Below, in pieces: positions 1 to 8,766 of a stretch of DNA of 45,421 nt. Position 1 is the first letter of the stretch. Every line of letters begins with the position of its first letter. The DNA is from Rubripirellula sp. (GTDB lineage: Bacteria > Planctomycetota > Planctomycetia > Pirellulales > Pirellulaceae), in NCBI GenBank assembly GCA_028823035.1, contig JAPKCI010000025.1:1-45421 (forward strand), given 5' to 3'. The notes under the pieces were generated by a model, which was given only the letters and a program-made list of their open reading frames with translations, did no database searches and was not told where the DNA came from. Position numbers and translations under genes: made by a program.

Positions 1-70
1 TGCGGTCACAGCGATGCGGTCACAGCGGTGCGGTCACAGCGGTGCGGTCACAGCGGTGCGGTCACAGCGA
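1..70. repeat. 14-bp tandem repeat, five copies
   Basis: Five back-to-back copies of TGCGGTCACAGCGR fill the first 70 bases. The first and last copies end in A and the three middle ones in G, so the array is almost perfect. It may continue beyond the left edge of the window. It lies downstream of the minus-strand gene ending at 121. No coding role is visible. Confidence 0.95.
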
Positions 71-120
71 GGACGACAAGCAAAATCGAAGTCACCTCGA
101 AACCGAACCACAACGAGCGA

Positions 121-798
121 TCAGCTTGCCAACTGAAGCAGCTCAGAAATCACCACTTTTCCATCTTCGATTTTAACGGTCAGGTGAAACCATTCTGAAT
201 CACTGTTTTTGCGAGTGAATGAAACCTGACAGGTCTCCCCCCGTTTCGAAAACCAATTGGGTTTGCGGAAATTGATGTGCTGAAAATCTTCCGAGCGAAC
301 TCCGGGCGCGCCTACATATTGCTTGTTCAACAGCAGCTTTAAGATCGCTTCACATTCGGCTGGCTTCATGCCATCGCAACGGCCAACCCGAAATTCATCT
401 TTTCCAATCTTCAGAATTTTTTGCTTCTCTGTTCGCGGTTTCCCTGCCCAGAAGTCACCAATCTGCAGGTCATCCTTGCCAGGAACCACGCCAGTATGTG
501 ACCACTTTCCATAAGTCACCATGAGCACTTCGCAAGAAACATCCTGATCCTTGATTTGCTCGATTCCACGAACCCCAATGCCACGAGCTGCCGTGGGATA
601 AATATTATAGGTATAGATTTTTCCGACCTTCTTGATGCCTCGCTTTTTGGCCAGCTCTAACACCGTTTTCTCCTGTTCGTCCGTCAGCACAGCTCGTTCG
701 ACATAGTCTCGTTCGAACCCGTAGCATTGACGGCCTGGCGTAACTAAGCAGTACGTGACCAAAATCACCATGGCTATCAGGGAATTCATCTTCAACAT
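121..798 (-). CDS. Exported protein of unknown function
   Basis: This encodes about 225 residues that I do not recognise as a known family. The ATG at 798 is preferred over the upstream TTG at 819 because a purine-rich AAGAGAA lies about 6 bases before it. The N-terminus (residues 1-30) has a hydrophobic stretch ending near a Gly-Phe, which looks like a signal peptide and suggests export. The mature part is charged and mixed alpha/beta, with three further cysteines (in SCEV, GRCDG and ETCQV contexts) that could form disulfides outside the cytoplasm. It is the last gene of a minus-strand group with the EF-hand gene upstream; a terminator-like hairpin in the gap suggests separate transcription. 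Confidence 0.7.
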   Translation of the reverse strand: MLKMNSLIAMVILVTYCLVTPGRQCYGFERDYVERAVLTDEQEKTVLELAKKRGIKKVGKIYTYNIYPTAARGIGVRGIEQIKDQDVSCEVLMVTYGKWSHTGVVPGKDDLQIGDFWAGKPRTEKQKILKIGKDEFRVGRCDGMKPAECEAILKLLLNKQYVGAPGVRSEDFQHINFRKPNWFSKRGETCQVSFTRKNSDSEWFHLTVKIEDGKVVISELLQLAS

Positions 799-913
799 TT
801 TTATTCTCTTGGGAATCAAGTATCGTTTGATAAGTAGACTGGCTGACCAGCAAACTGGCTAGCTGTGTTGATTCACTTACAACGAACCAACCCCGCACTT
901 ATTAGATTCTGGC

Positions 914-952
914 AAAAAAAAGTGCGTTGCGATCACCCGCCCCATTTGGGGC
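914..952 (-). terminator. Possible rho-independent terminator after the EF-hand gene
   Basis: A perfect five-pair stem with a four-base loop (GCCCC, ATTT, GGGGC at 939-952) stands about 40 bases after the stop at 992. On the minus strand a run of eight T follows (A run at 914-921). The 17-base gap between stem and T run is longer than in a classical terminator, so the call is tentative. Confidence 0.35.
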
Positions 953-991
953 TGATTGAAGCAGTGTCATTGTCCGGAACTTGAACAAGCC

Positions 992-1627
992 TCATTCACT
1001 TTCGCGAGGACCCCGGTCGCGAGTGTCACTTTCGCGAGGACCCCGATCGCGAGTGTCACTTTCGCGAGGACCCCGATCGCGAGCAGAATCTTCGCGGGGC
1101 GCTGCACCCCGCGTTCTTGCCACCATCGCCCGGTAAAATTCCTCCAGCGTAATCAGCCGATCATCCCCTGCCTGTTGAGAAAAGACACCCAGCTCACGAG
1201 ACCTGCGTTCCGATGTCATCTCACCTTCTCGCATTGCAAGCCATTCTTCGAACGAAACACGTTGATCGCGATTCTTGTCATAAGCAGCAAAGATCCGCGT
1301 TGCCTGCTTCATGAGTGGGTTACTCGTGGATCGATTCTCGGATCCTCGATCGCCTTCACGCCGATCAAAATTCCGGGATCCACTCTCACCGGATAACACC
1401 GAACGGTCTCGATCACGATTCGCCACTTGACGACGCAGGTCTGCAACCTCACTACGCAACTGTTGAATCATGTTCATGAGTGCGCGCTCACGGTCATTTT
1501 GCGGTTGGAATCCCGTATCGCGATTCACATTCGGCCTTTCGCGAGGCTGGTCACGATCCTGCCCCTGTACAGAATCAAGTCCAGCGCAAAGAACAACTAC
1601 CACAGTCATCAGCGATAAATTACGCAT
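992..1627 (-). CDS. Exported EF-hand protein with a C-terminal decapeptide repeat
   Basis: This encodes about 211 residues. The start at 1627 is chosen because GGAGAA lies just upstream and the protein then begins with a clean signal peptide (residues 1-22). Residues 47-74 look like a coiled coil. Residues 117-128 (DKNRDQRVSFEE) are a canonical EF-hand loop with acidic residues at positions 1, 5 and 12 and Asn at 3. A second hand near 150-163 is degenerate. The protein is rich in Arg, Asp and Ser. The C-terminus is an RDRGPRESDT-type repeat in three copies, matching a nearly identical 30-bp DNA repeat. Such calcium-binding exported proteins are common in planctomycetes; the ligand and role here are unknown. 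Confidence 0.75.
   Translation of the reverse strand: MRNLSLMTVVVVLCAGLDSVQGQDRDQPRERPNVNRDTGFQPQNDRERALMNMIQQLRSEVADLRRQVANRDRDRSVLSGESGSRNFDRREGDRGSENRSTSNPLMKQATRIFAAYDKNRDQRVSFEEWLAMREGEMTSERRSRELGVFSQQAGDDRLITLEEFYRAMVARTRGAAPREDSARDRGPRESDTRDRGPRESDTRDRGPRESE
997..1083. repeat. 30-bp in-frame tandem repeat inside the EF-hand gene
   Basis: Two full 30-bp units (997-1026 and 1027-1056) and a 27-bp partial unit (1057-1083) differ by a single base. Because the unit is a multiple of three, each copy adds ten residues to the C-terminus. A degraded copy may follow to about 1100. The near identity suggests recent expansion by slippage. Confidence 0.95.
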
Positions 1628-1824
1628 CCGAATTTTCTCCACGTTTTTGCAATCGGTACAGTGGCTCGAGGGAGCGAAGTATAGCCCATGCACACGGCGG
1701 CAAACGGGCATCACTACGGTAAAGCATCGGATCAAGTATTTCCCGGCCTTCGCTGGGTAAACAAATCAACACCCTGCTGAATTGTAAACCTCGATCTCCC
1801 AGAGAGCCAACAGCGGCAGATGGG

Positions 1825-3078
1825 TCAGGGTGCACCAACGCAGTACAGGAACTTGCCCGTCCGCAGAAACAACTCATCGCCACTGATAGCCGGGGTTCCG
1901 CTGGCATCGGAGTCATCTCCGGCAAACTTGTTTTGAGCGAGGATCTCGTATTCTGGCTTGGCAGGCAACACAAACGTCCCGTCATACCGACTGACCACAT
2001 AGATCCGGTCCCCGGCCAGCACTGGTGAGGCGTAAACCGGTCGACCGCCTCTGGAAAGCCCGTCGATCCGTTCTCGATAGACAACCTCTCCATCAGACGC
2101 TCTTGTACAGAACGCCATGCCTTTATCATCAAACCAGTACAAATGCCCCTCGTGCAACAAGGGTGTGGCAACGTAGGAACTACTGCGTCCGAACCATTTT
2201 TCGGTGTCGGTCACATCTTTACTGCCGCCAACCGGAAAAGCGTGACTACCGGAGGATCGATAGCCGCCAAACGTATAGACAGTCTCCCCATCAAGAATCG
2301 TCGAGGGTGAAACATTGCCTGTCAGATTCGTTTGCGCAAACCACTTCAATTTCCCGTTGTTAAGATTCACGCCCCAAAGTTCACCGGGAACAGCTATGAC
2401 CAGTTCCTCGTGATCTGCGACCACGGTTGGCGTGTTGTAGGACAGTTCATAACCATCGGCCTCGGACTTCCATTTTATGTCTCCTGTAGCTTTGTCGAAC
2501 GCCACAAGCGATCGCCCTTCATCCGCTGCGTTGACAATCAGCAAGTCCTTGTAGAGCACAGGACTGGAACCAGAACCCCAACGGCGATTGCTTGACATTT
2601 TCCCAATGGAAGCTTCCCATTTTTTCTTGCCTTCAAAGTCAACCGCGTAAACTCCCATCTTTCCAAAGAAGACATAAATCAATTCACCATCCGTGACGGG
2701 TGTGTTGCTCGCGTAGCCATGTTCAGTGATATAGCCCTGCATCCCATCTTCGGCACCACTGTTGCCAATCGTAAAATCCCAGACTGATTTACCTGTGGCA
2801 CGATCAAGGCAATGCAGAGTCCTCGAAACGTCCTGCCCTTTCCCTGAATAACTCGTGACAAACACTCGGTCGCCCCACACGATGGGACTGGACGAACCAG
2901 CGCCAATCTTTGCTTTCCACTTCAGATTCTCCGACTCACTCCATTGAAGTGGCAGATCGGCATCCAGACTTGTCGCCCGACCATTCGGCCCTAGGAACCG
3001 TGGCCAGTTCTCTTCCGCAACTGCCCATTGGCCAACGCAGGCAAAAACAACAACACCCACTAGAAGAATGATTCGCAT
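1825..3078 (-). CDS. Exported PQQ-binding-like beta-propeller protein
   Basis: This encodes about 417 residues. The ATG at 3078 follows GGTGG and gives a typical signal peptide (residues 1-21), unlike the longer upstream reading. The mature protein starts with [10 protein letters not shown], a motif seen at the head of many planctomycete PQQ-like (BamB-type) propeller proteins. Repeated blade signatures are visible, such as [29 protein letters not shown] and [14 protein letters not shown], spread from residue 80 to the end. Proteins of this fold may be quinoprotein-like or scaffold proteins; the residues for PQQ and metal cannot be confirmed by eye. It stands alone on the minus strand, with long gaps on both sides. 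Confidence 0.85.
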   Translation of the reverse strand: MRIILLVGVVVFACVGQWAVAEENWPRFLGPNGRATSLDADLPLQWSESENLKWKAKIGAGSSSPIVWGDRVFVTSYSGKGQDVSRTLHCLDRATGKSVWDFTIGNSGAEDGMQGYITEHGYASNTPVTDGELIYVFFGKMGVYAVDFEGKKKWEASIGKMSSNRRWGSGSSPVLYKDLLIVNAADEGRSLVAFDKATGDIKWKSEADGYELSYNTPTVVADHEELVIAVPGELWGVNLNNGKLKWFAQTNLTGNVSPSTILDGETVYTFGGYRSSGSHAFPVGGSKDVTDTEKWFGRSSSYVATPLLHEGHLYWFDDKGMAFCTRASDGEVVYRERIDGLSRGGRPVYASPVLAGDRIYVVSRYDGTFVLPAKPEYEILAQNKFAGDDSDASGTPAISGDELFLRTGKFLYCVGAP

Positions 3079-3591
3079 TACATCCACCAATCGAAATACC
3101 AGTAAGGGAAACACAGAAACCAATAGACCAGAAACTATAAAACTGGAGCAACCAATAGCACAACGCAAGAAGCAGCACGTAATCCACTACGAGATCCATG
3201 AATGCAATGACGAGAACTTGGCAGGTGAAACCCCGTAGCGATGGAATCGTGTGATGATCCACCTGAGTGCTTTCCATGCCACTTTTTATTGCATCTGCTC
3301 AGCGTCACGTAGTTTGTCTAAGAACACTTCCCTATTTCCCCAATGCTGCAAGTAACCGTCGTACCAGTACCGCCCCTCATTCGTGTTGTCATTACTTTTC
3401 TCAGTTTTTGCCCGTTTTGGGGCCTCGTTGATTGCAGTGGCAGTAACGAATGGTGATAATCACCGCGAATTCATCCGACGCAAATCACGCGTCACATCGA
3501 TGGGGAATCCCCCTCAGCGATATCCTTTGCCGTCCATCTTTGCCGTCCATCTTTGCCGTCCATCATGGAACCTTGGTTGAAATAAGTCCTC
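3079..3591. other. Divergent intergenic region
   Basis: About 510 bases separate the PQQ-like gene (minus) from the POT transporter (plus). Both promoters must lie here but I could not pick convincing boxes. Apart from the 13-bp tandem repeat near the transporter, I see nothing conserved. Confidence 0.6.
3526..3564. repeat. 13-bp tandem repeat, three copies
   Basis: TTTGCCGTCCATC occurs three times in a row without mismatch and ends 27 bases before the transporter start codon. It therefore sits in the likely 5' leader or promoter of that gene, where changes in copy number could alter expression (inference). Confidence 0.95.
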
Positions 3592-5598
3592 ATGAGCAAC
3601 AATCCATACGCACAAACTCCATCAGATGACGATTTCCCCGGCGATGGAGGTGACGACGGTGGTCCTCCCGGCCCCACCGAAGAGCAGGTGGCAGAGCAGA
3701 AAACCCTGTTTGGTCACCCGACCGGCCTCTACATGCTGTTCTTTGCCGAGATGTGGGAGCGTTTCTCCTATTACGGCATGCGGGCCCTGCTGGTGCTGTA
3801 CATCGTCAAGGGCTTTCTTGGCATGGAGGACAACGAGGCCTATGCGATTTACGGCGCGTACACAGCCCTCGTCTACGCAACTCCGTTCATCGGAGGCATG
3901 ATTGCGGATAAACTCTTGGGTGCCCGGCGAGCCGTTGTCTTGGGCGGATTGCTGATGGCAGCGGGACATCTGGTGATGATGGTGCAGAGTGAATTGCCAT
4001 TCTTCATGGCACTCTCGCTGCTGATTGTAGGAAATGGTTTTTTCAAGCCGAACATTTCTACCATCGTCGGTTCCCTCTACCCCGAGGGTAGTCCACGCCG
4101 GGACGCCGGCTTCACCATCTTCTATATCGGTATCAATCTCGGTGCCGCGATGGCCCCCCTTCTTTGCGGTTATGTCGGCGAAAAGTATGGGTGGCACTAT
4201 GGATTTGGTTTGGCAACGATCGGAATGCTCGTTGGCCTCGCGGTCTTCGTTGCACCCGCAGGCTTGACGCGACTACTCATTTTGCTGGGTGCGTTGTTCA
4301 GTGGTGGTTCCATGATTTACCTCAACTGGGATGAAGTGATTTATGCCTTTGGACCCAATGCACTGGTTGCGATTTGTTTGATGTGTGCCGGGCTGATCGC
4401 GTTCATTGCAATTGGGAGGTCGGGCATGCCCTCCTGGGCTGGCAAACCACCGTGCATGCGCCGGCTGAAACAGCCCATTATCGGTCCCCTCACGGCTGAG
4501 TGGGCCGTTTATCTCGGATCGTTTCTTGCCGTCCCCCTGATCGCACTGATGGTCTTCTTCGATGGGATCGCAGGATGGGCCTTGCTGATCGGCGGTGGTG
4601 GTGCCCTCGCCTATCTGATTTACGCGACTGCGATGTCGCCAAAAATCGAGCGTGAACGGCTCCAAGTTGTTTTGATTTTGATGTTCTTCTCCATGCTTTT
4701 CTGGGCATTTTTTGAGCAGGCTGGCAGCAGTATCAATCTTTTCACCGATCGCAATGTGAATCGTGTCTTCCCAACGGAGACAGTCTCAGAGGATATGGTC
4801 GGAAAAACAGTCCCCGTGGAAGTCACCCAAGGTCTGACAGGCTACGAGATGGGCGACAAATTGATCACGATGGATAATATCGACCAATGGAGAGAGGAAG
4901 AAGTCAAGGAAGTTGACTGGCCAGTCAGTAAAGAGGATGTCGGAATGGCCATCAAGGGTTCCGAAGTTTCCACCAGTCAATATCAGGCGGCCAACCCAAT
5001 CTTTATCATGCTGTTCGGCCTCGCCTTCTCGTCGCTCTGGGTTTACATGGGAAAACGCAACATCGAACCCAGTACACCAGTAAAGTTCGCACTTGGAATT
5101 TTCCAACTAGGTCTTGCATTTGGCGTCCTCTGGTGGGCAGCCGACAACCATGATTCACGGGGCATGGTAGGAATGGAATGGCTGCTGTTTGCCTATCTGC
5201 TGATCACCACTGGCGAACTTTGCTTGAGCCCTGTCGGTCTGTCCATGGTCACTAAACTGGCTCCCAAGAGCATCGTCAGTATGGTGATGGGTGCCTGGTT
5301 TCTTGCCACAGCCTTCTCCAACTATCTCGCGGCCCTGATCGCAATGTTCACGGGTGTTGAACATGGAGAAGAAACGGGGGCCTTGCCTCCGCCAATCGAC
5401 ACGGTCACCACCTATGCAAATGTGTTCGGCCCGATAGCGATTGCTGCCATCGTCTCGGCGCTGATTGTATTCGCAATGTCACCCTTGCTGACACGGTGGA
5501 TGCATGAAGACCACGAGACCCTTTCTGAAGAAAAAGGTGAACCTGCGGAAGGTAACACGGGCACTTACGAGGCTGACAATCCGAGCGTCGATCCGTGA
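3592..5598 (+). CDS. Proton-dependent oligopeptide (POT/PTR2) transporter
   Basis: This encodes 668 residues of a major-facilitator inner-membrane transporter that brings in di- and tripeptides with protons. The family signature ExxERFxYYG is at residues 53-62, and the second PTR2 block (FTIFYIGINLGA) lies near residues 176-187. About 12-14 hydrophobic helices are visible. The acidic N-terminal tail (residues 10-35, rich in Asp, Gly and Pro) and a long hydrophilic loop at about residues 385-465 make it larger than the usual 450-550 residue bacterial member; long loops also occur in animal PepT and in some other bacterial members. No strong Shine-Dalgarno precedes the ATG. The gene is alone on the plus strand. 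Substrate is inferred from the family only. Confidence 0.93.
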   Translation: MSNNPYAQTPSDDDFPGDGGDDGGPPGPTEEQVAEQKTLFGHPTGLYMLFFAEMWERFSYYGMRALLVLYIVKGFLGMEDNEAYAIYGAYTALVYATPFIGGMIADKLLGARRAVVLGGLLMAAGHLVMMVQSELPFFMALSLLIVGNGFFKPNISTIVGSLYPEGSPRRDAGFTIFYIGINLGAAMAPLLCGYVGEKYGWHYGFGLATIGMLVGLAVFVAPAGLTRLLILLGALFSGGSMIYLNWDEVIYAFGPNALVAICLMCAGLIAFIAIGRSGMPSWAGKPPCMRRLKQPIIGPLTAEWAVYLGSFLAVPLIALMVFFDGIAGWALLIGGGGALAYLIYATAMSPKIERERLQVVLILMFFSMLFWAFFEQAGSSINLFTDRNVNRVFPTETVSEDMVGKTVPVEVTQGLTGYEMGDKLITMDNIDQWREEEVKEVDWPVSKEDVGMAIKGSEVSTSQYQAANPIFIMLFGLAFSSLWVYMGKRNIEPSTPVKFALGIFQLGLAFGVLWWAADNHDSRGMVGMEWLLFAYLLITTGELCLSPVGLSMVTKLAPKSIVSMVMGAWFLATAFSNYLAALIAMFTGVEHGEETGALPPPIDTVTTYANVFGPIAIAAIVSALIVFAMSPLLTRWMHEDHETLSEEKGEPAEGNTGTYEADNPSVDP

Positions 5599-5689
5599 AG
5601 CACAGCAGACCGATGACTTGTCAATCATGTTCCTGCATCAACTGAAAGCACGAATCGATAGCTTCTAAAAATCGTTCAGTGGTTCGGCA

Positions 5690-5711
5690 CTGGTTTGTTT
5701 AAGCAAACCGG
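5690..5711. terminator. Hairpin between convergent genes
   Basis: An eight-pair stem (CTGGTTTG paired with CAAACCGG, one G-T pair) with a six-base loop lies between the transporter stop and the end of the convergent minus-strand operon. No T run follows on either strand, so it may be only a transcript-end or stability element. Confidence 0.3.
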
Positions 5712-5839
5712 GTGCCTTCACTCTGCATGATGCTTTGACGCTACAAGGCACGTGTCTTTCGCTGTGCATGAACCTGCAGGAATGTGTAATCCCGCTTCTA
5801 TGGTTCCTGCGGTGAGGTGGAGACGCCAACCCAAAATCA

Positions 5840-6541
5840 CTACACCGAGTCCATTTGTTGCAGTTCGTCTTGCCACCAGTCATAGGCTTCAGGATTGGCC
5901 CGCCGCCAAACTACTCGTGATACGCCCAGGCTGATCCCCGTCACAATCAGACTAAACACTAGGCACCAAGTAAAGTTCTTGAGCCCGCTGTCAAAATCTT
6001 CGCGCCAAAACCAATAAGCACCGAGTGCGAGGGAAGGCAGCAAGACCATCACCACGGAAACGAATCGGTTCGAGATCCGTTTTGCCTTGACATGGTTTTC
6101 TTTCAGAAAGCCAATCACATCGTTCTCACTTCGTACACGCTTATTGTGGACATGGGTAATCAACGCTGGCATTCCAAGGAACACACCGGCAAGCAACGAC
6201 ATCGCAGCATGATTGCTAAAACCCTCTCGCAACCACTCGGATGAGCCCAGCAAGAGAAATGCCACCGACAACATCCCGAGTAAATAAACACCCGATTGCG
6301 ATGTCTCGATCTTACCCCGGTAAGTCGCAACAAAACTCTTTGCCAGATTCTGAGGGACTGTAGGAATCAAATCAACTCTCGCTATTCCGGCAAGAACCAA
6401 CCGCATTTCGCTACTCTGGCTGAGGTACTGCTGACCTGCTTCGGTCTCAATGAATGAATCCCAAACCGGTTTCTCTTCCTCAGACAAAACACCTCCATAC
6501 ACCACCTTCAAGCACAGTTGTTTCGCAAATTCTTCATTCAT
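5840..6541 (-). CDS. Four-helix membrane protein coupled to an ECF sigma factor (candidate anti-sigma)
   Basis: This encodes 233 residues. Its ATG overlaps the stop codon of the sigma factor gene as ATGA (6538-6541), so the two are very likely translationally coupled. Residues 1-80 are soluble and rich in Glu and Gln. Four hydrophobic segments follow at roughly 83-101, 113-131, 160-178 and 188-207. ECF sigma factors are often encoded next to a membrane anti-sigma factor with a cytoplasmic N-terminal sigma-binding domain, and this layout fits. I do not see the zinc-binding HxxxCxxC motif of the ZAS class, so any anti-sigma role is inferred from context, not from a recognised domain. Confidence 0.75.
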   Translation of the reverse strand: MNEEFAKQLCLKVVYGGVLSEEEKPVWDSFIETEAGQQYLSQSSEMRLVLAGIARVDLIPTVPQNLAKSFVATYRGKIETSQSGVYLLGMLSVAFLLLGSSEWLREGFSNHAAMSLLAGVFLGMPALITHVHNKRVRSENDVIGFLKENHVKAKRISNRFVSVVMVLLPSLALGAYWFWREDFDSGLKNFTWCLVFSLIVTGISLGVSRVVWRRANPEAYDWWQDELQQMDSV

Positions 6542-7047
6542 TTGGATTCACCTTTCTGAAGTATTTCGATTTTTCGTTCCAGGCGTTTCTTGGCGTGATG
6601 TAAACGCGACCAAACGGTCCCCTCTGGCACGCCCAGAATGCCGGCAATCTCGGCATGACGCAGTTGCTCAATGCAGAACAGGGTCAAGATCAAACGATCC
6701 CGGGGCTCAAGGCTTTCAAACGCCATTCGTACCAGCCCATGGAGATCATCTGCACTACGATCAAGATCACCGCTGGCCGCCAATTTTTCAGGATCAAGTT
6801 CATAACCCTCGAATCGATTTCGTTCCTTGAGTTGCTTGTGACAGACATTGATAGCGATTCGAAACAGCCAGGTTTGAATCTCAGATCGACCCTCGAACTG
6901 ATCCCAATGCTGATAGGCCAGAAAAAAGGTTTGCTGGGCAGCCTCCTCCGCTTCGATGGGATTACCAAACATCCTCAAACCTAAATGGAAAATGGCTTTC
7001 CAATGGTGCTCAAGTGCGTCGGCAAACGTCCCGGTTCCTGCGTTCAT
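6538..7047 (-). CDS. RNA polymerase ECF-type sigma factor
   Basis: This encodes 169 residues, the usual length for an extracytoplasmic-function sigma factor. Sigma region 2 spans about residues 10-80 and contains the DNA-melting and -10 recognition helices (AEEAAQQTFFLAYQHWDQF, then IQTWLFRIAINVC). Region 4 spans about residues 105-160 with the -35 recognition helix-turn-helix (AEIAGILGVPEGTVWSRLHHA). No C-terminal extension is present. It is the first gene of a two-gene operon with the overlapping membrane protein. The divergent neighbour is the UGA-interrupted HEAT-like gene, so both could share a control region (inference). No clear Shine-Dalgarno precedes the ATG. Confidence 0.93.
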   Translation of the reverse strand: MNAGTGTFADALEHHWKAIFHLGLRMFGNPIEAEEAAQQTFFLAYQHWDQFEGRSEIQTWLFRIAINVCHKQLKERNRFEGYELDPEKLAASGDLDRSADDLHGLVRMAFESLEPRDRLILTLFCIEQLRHAEIAGILGVPEGTVWSRLHHAKKRLERKIEILQKGESK

Positions 7048-7395
7048 GTCAGTTAGATATCCGAAATTCTGGATCCTTCAAAGAAATCGTCAGGATTTGA
7101 AAAAAACTTCGCGGGAGGACGGCATTTGTCGCCCAGTTTACAATTGTGAGCGCAATCAGGCTTCGCTTTTCCATCTCATGGACCCCAAAGACAAGGAACC
7201 ACAGCCTGTACCCGTAACTCCAGTGAATCAGGCCCTGTCTGCATGCGAAGCTCCCAGCAGAGAGACACAAACTCCTGAAGCACTGCATCATGGCGGAGAA
7301 CTCGCGCTGTTTCGTTTTTGATATTCCTGTAGGTTTTGCCATGAACGCACAACCCAACCGCTTTTCTTTCATTACGCGACAGGAGACATTCCGTC
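7048..7395. other. Divergent control region
   Basis: About 350 bases separate the sigma factor (minus) from the UGA-containing gene (plus). It must hold both promoters. The only firm signal is the Shine-Dalgarno AGGAG at 7381-7385, ten bases before the plus-strand ATG. I see no clear ECF promoter pair. Confidence 0.6.
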
Positions 7396-8766
7396 ATGTT
7401 TTTCGCAGCCAAGCCTAACGTGACCGACGGTGAAAAATCGAGAGTCGAGTTTTACTTTCAGCAACTCGCTGAGTGTATCGGGTTTGATCGCTTTCATTTG
7501 CCCGTGCTGAGTCGTGAAAAACTGATCGGCCTTGTTGAATCTGAGAGACTGAGCAACGAACAGATCATTGGTTTCCTCGGGGAACACCTCAAGCACGATG
7601 TTGGCGGCCTTCAGGTTCAAGTGGAACCGCAGCAGACGGCCAATTGCAGCGGCGGCGGATGAGGCGGCGGCTCATGCGATGGACTCGGCGGTCTGCCGGG
7701 CAACTACGATGCGAAACAACGACTCATTAACCTCAACACGGAGTCAGAGGACGATCCTCAGTTAACTCTGGCAACACTGATTCACGGTGTTGTCAGCGAC
7801 CTGCTGTACCAAAGCACTTTCAGCCAGCCCCACTTTCCTGAACTGGTTGAAATGGCTGTGATCGGAACGGGCCTGGGTGTGCTGCGCAGCAATCTTGTGT
7901 TTGTAAAGAAAGTGGCTAATTTTTGGGACTCAACTCATTGGAAAATCGCACCACGCCCGTTTTTGAACGTTCAATCGCTGGCTTACGCCAATGCCATCGC
8001 GGCGTGGTCGCGCAATGAGGTTTCACCCTCCTGGATAAACGACCTGAATGCTGAAGTGAAGCGCCCCATGCGCCGCTCACTCAAATATCTTTTCAAGACG
8101 GAAGATTCCTTTTTTAACCCCCACCGCGACGAGGCTCTTTTGAACCAATCGCAAAGTAAATGGTGGGACCTGTTAAAGCATTCATCCACTTCAACCCAAG
8201 TCATCGCCCTTCGTCACGTCAAATCAGAATCGGATCTAACGCCACAACAGGAATCTCTGCTGCTTGAAAAATTGGGTTCGACGAAGCGGGCGATGATTCT
8301 GAATGCGATCACCGCAACGGAGAGACTGTCAGCCGGACCGCAGACCAATGTGAGTGATGCACTGGTTGCACAGATACGCAGCTTAGTCGATCACCGGGAC
8401 GATGAAGTCCGCGCGAAAGCAATGTGCGCCCTGACGACAATCAGTCGCCTGGACAGCTCAGCAATGGATGCAGCGGCAAACATGATCGAAGACGACATTC
8501 GTCACGTGGTTTTTGCAGGTGTGCATGCACTGTCCACGGTCGATGAGGTTCCTGAGTACGTGTTACCCTCATTCGATCGCAGTTTCATCAAGGCTTTGAA
8601 GTCCTGCGACTACGAATTTGTCGGGCTGTTCGCCACCGGCTACAACCGCTGGCTGGACGATCCGCAGGCTCATCTGCAGCAATTGCTGCATCACAGCCCC
8701 GAATTCCTTCCGATCGCAATGGAAGCACTCGACCAAATCCCCAAGGAGGTCGTTTCCATTGGCTGA
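7396..8766 (+). CDS. HEAT-repeat-like protein with an in-frame UGA (candidate selenoprotein or nonsense-interrupted gene)
   Basis: An open frame starts at 7396 behind a good AGGAG, meets TGA at 7660-7662 as codon 89, and stays open in the same frame to a stop at 8766, giving 456 residues if the UGA is read. The UGA sits in the centre of CSGGG-X-GGGSC (residues 84-94), symmetric around it, where a cysteine would be natural. Residues after the motif run without stop into an alpha-helical region; from about residue 270 onward it resembles HEAT repeats, such as LVDHRDDEVRAKAMCALTTI. A SECIS-like hairpin follows the UGA. Alternatives are a simple Cys-to-stop mutation or a sequencing error. A tail in another frame to 8824 may be the original C-terminus. 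Function is unknown; no signal peptide is visible. Confidence 0.7.
7660..7700 (+). promoter_or_regulatory. UGA codon plus SECIS-like hairpin
   Basis: Downstream of TGA at 7660-7662 a six-pair stem (CTCGGC 7684-7689 with GCCGGG 7695-7700, one G-U pair) closes a five-base loop GGUCU (7690-7694). The distance from UGA to the loop is 27 nucleotides and the loop begins with G, which fits the usual description of bacterial SECIS elements. GGUCU also forms part of the apical loop of the E. coli fdhF SECIS. The region is GC-rich, so a chance hairpin is possible. Confidence 0.5.

Noticed and set aside
1-70. CRISPR array
   Set aside because: The copies touch each other with no spacers, so it is a simple tandem repeat. 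The same holds for the other arrays.
956-1396. Plus-strand open frame over the EF-hand gene
   Set aside because: It is antisense to a gene with signal peptide, EF-hand and ribosome site, and its repeats come from the 30-bp array.
7852-8766. Separate gene starting at the internal ATG 7852
   Set aside because: The frame is open and continuous from the UGA at 7660 with protein-like sequence, and no ribosome site precedes 7852, so a single gene interrupted by UGA explains it better.
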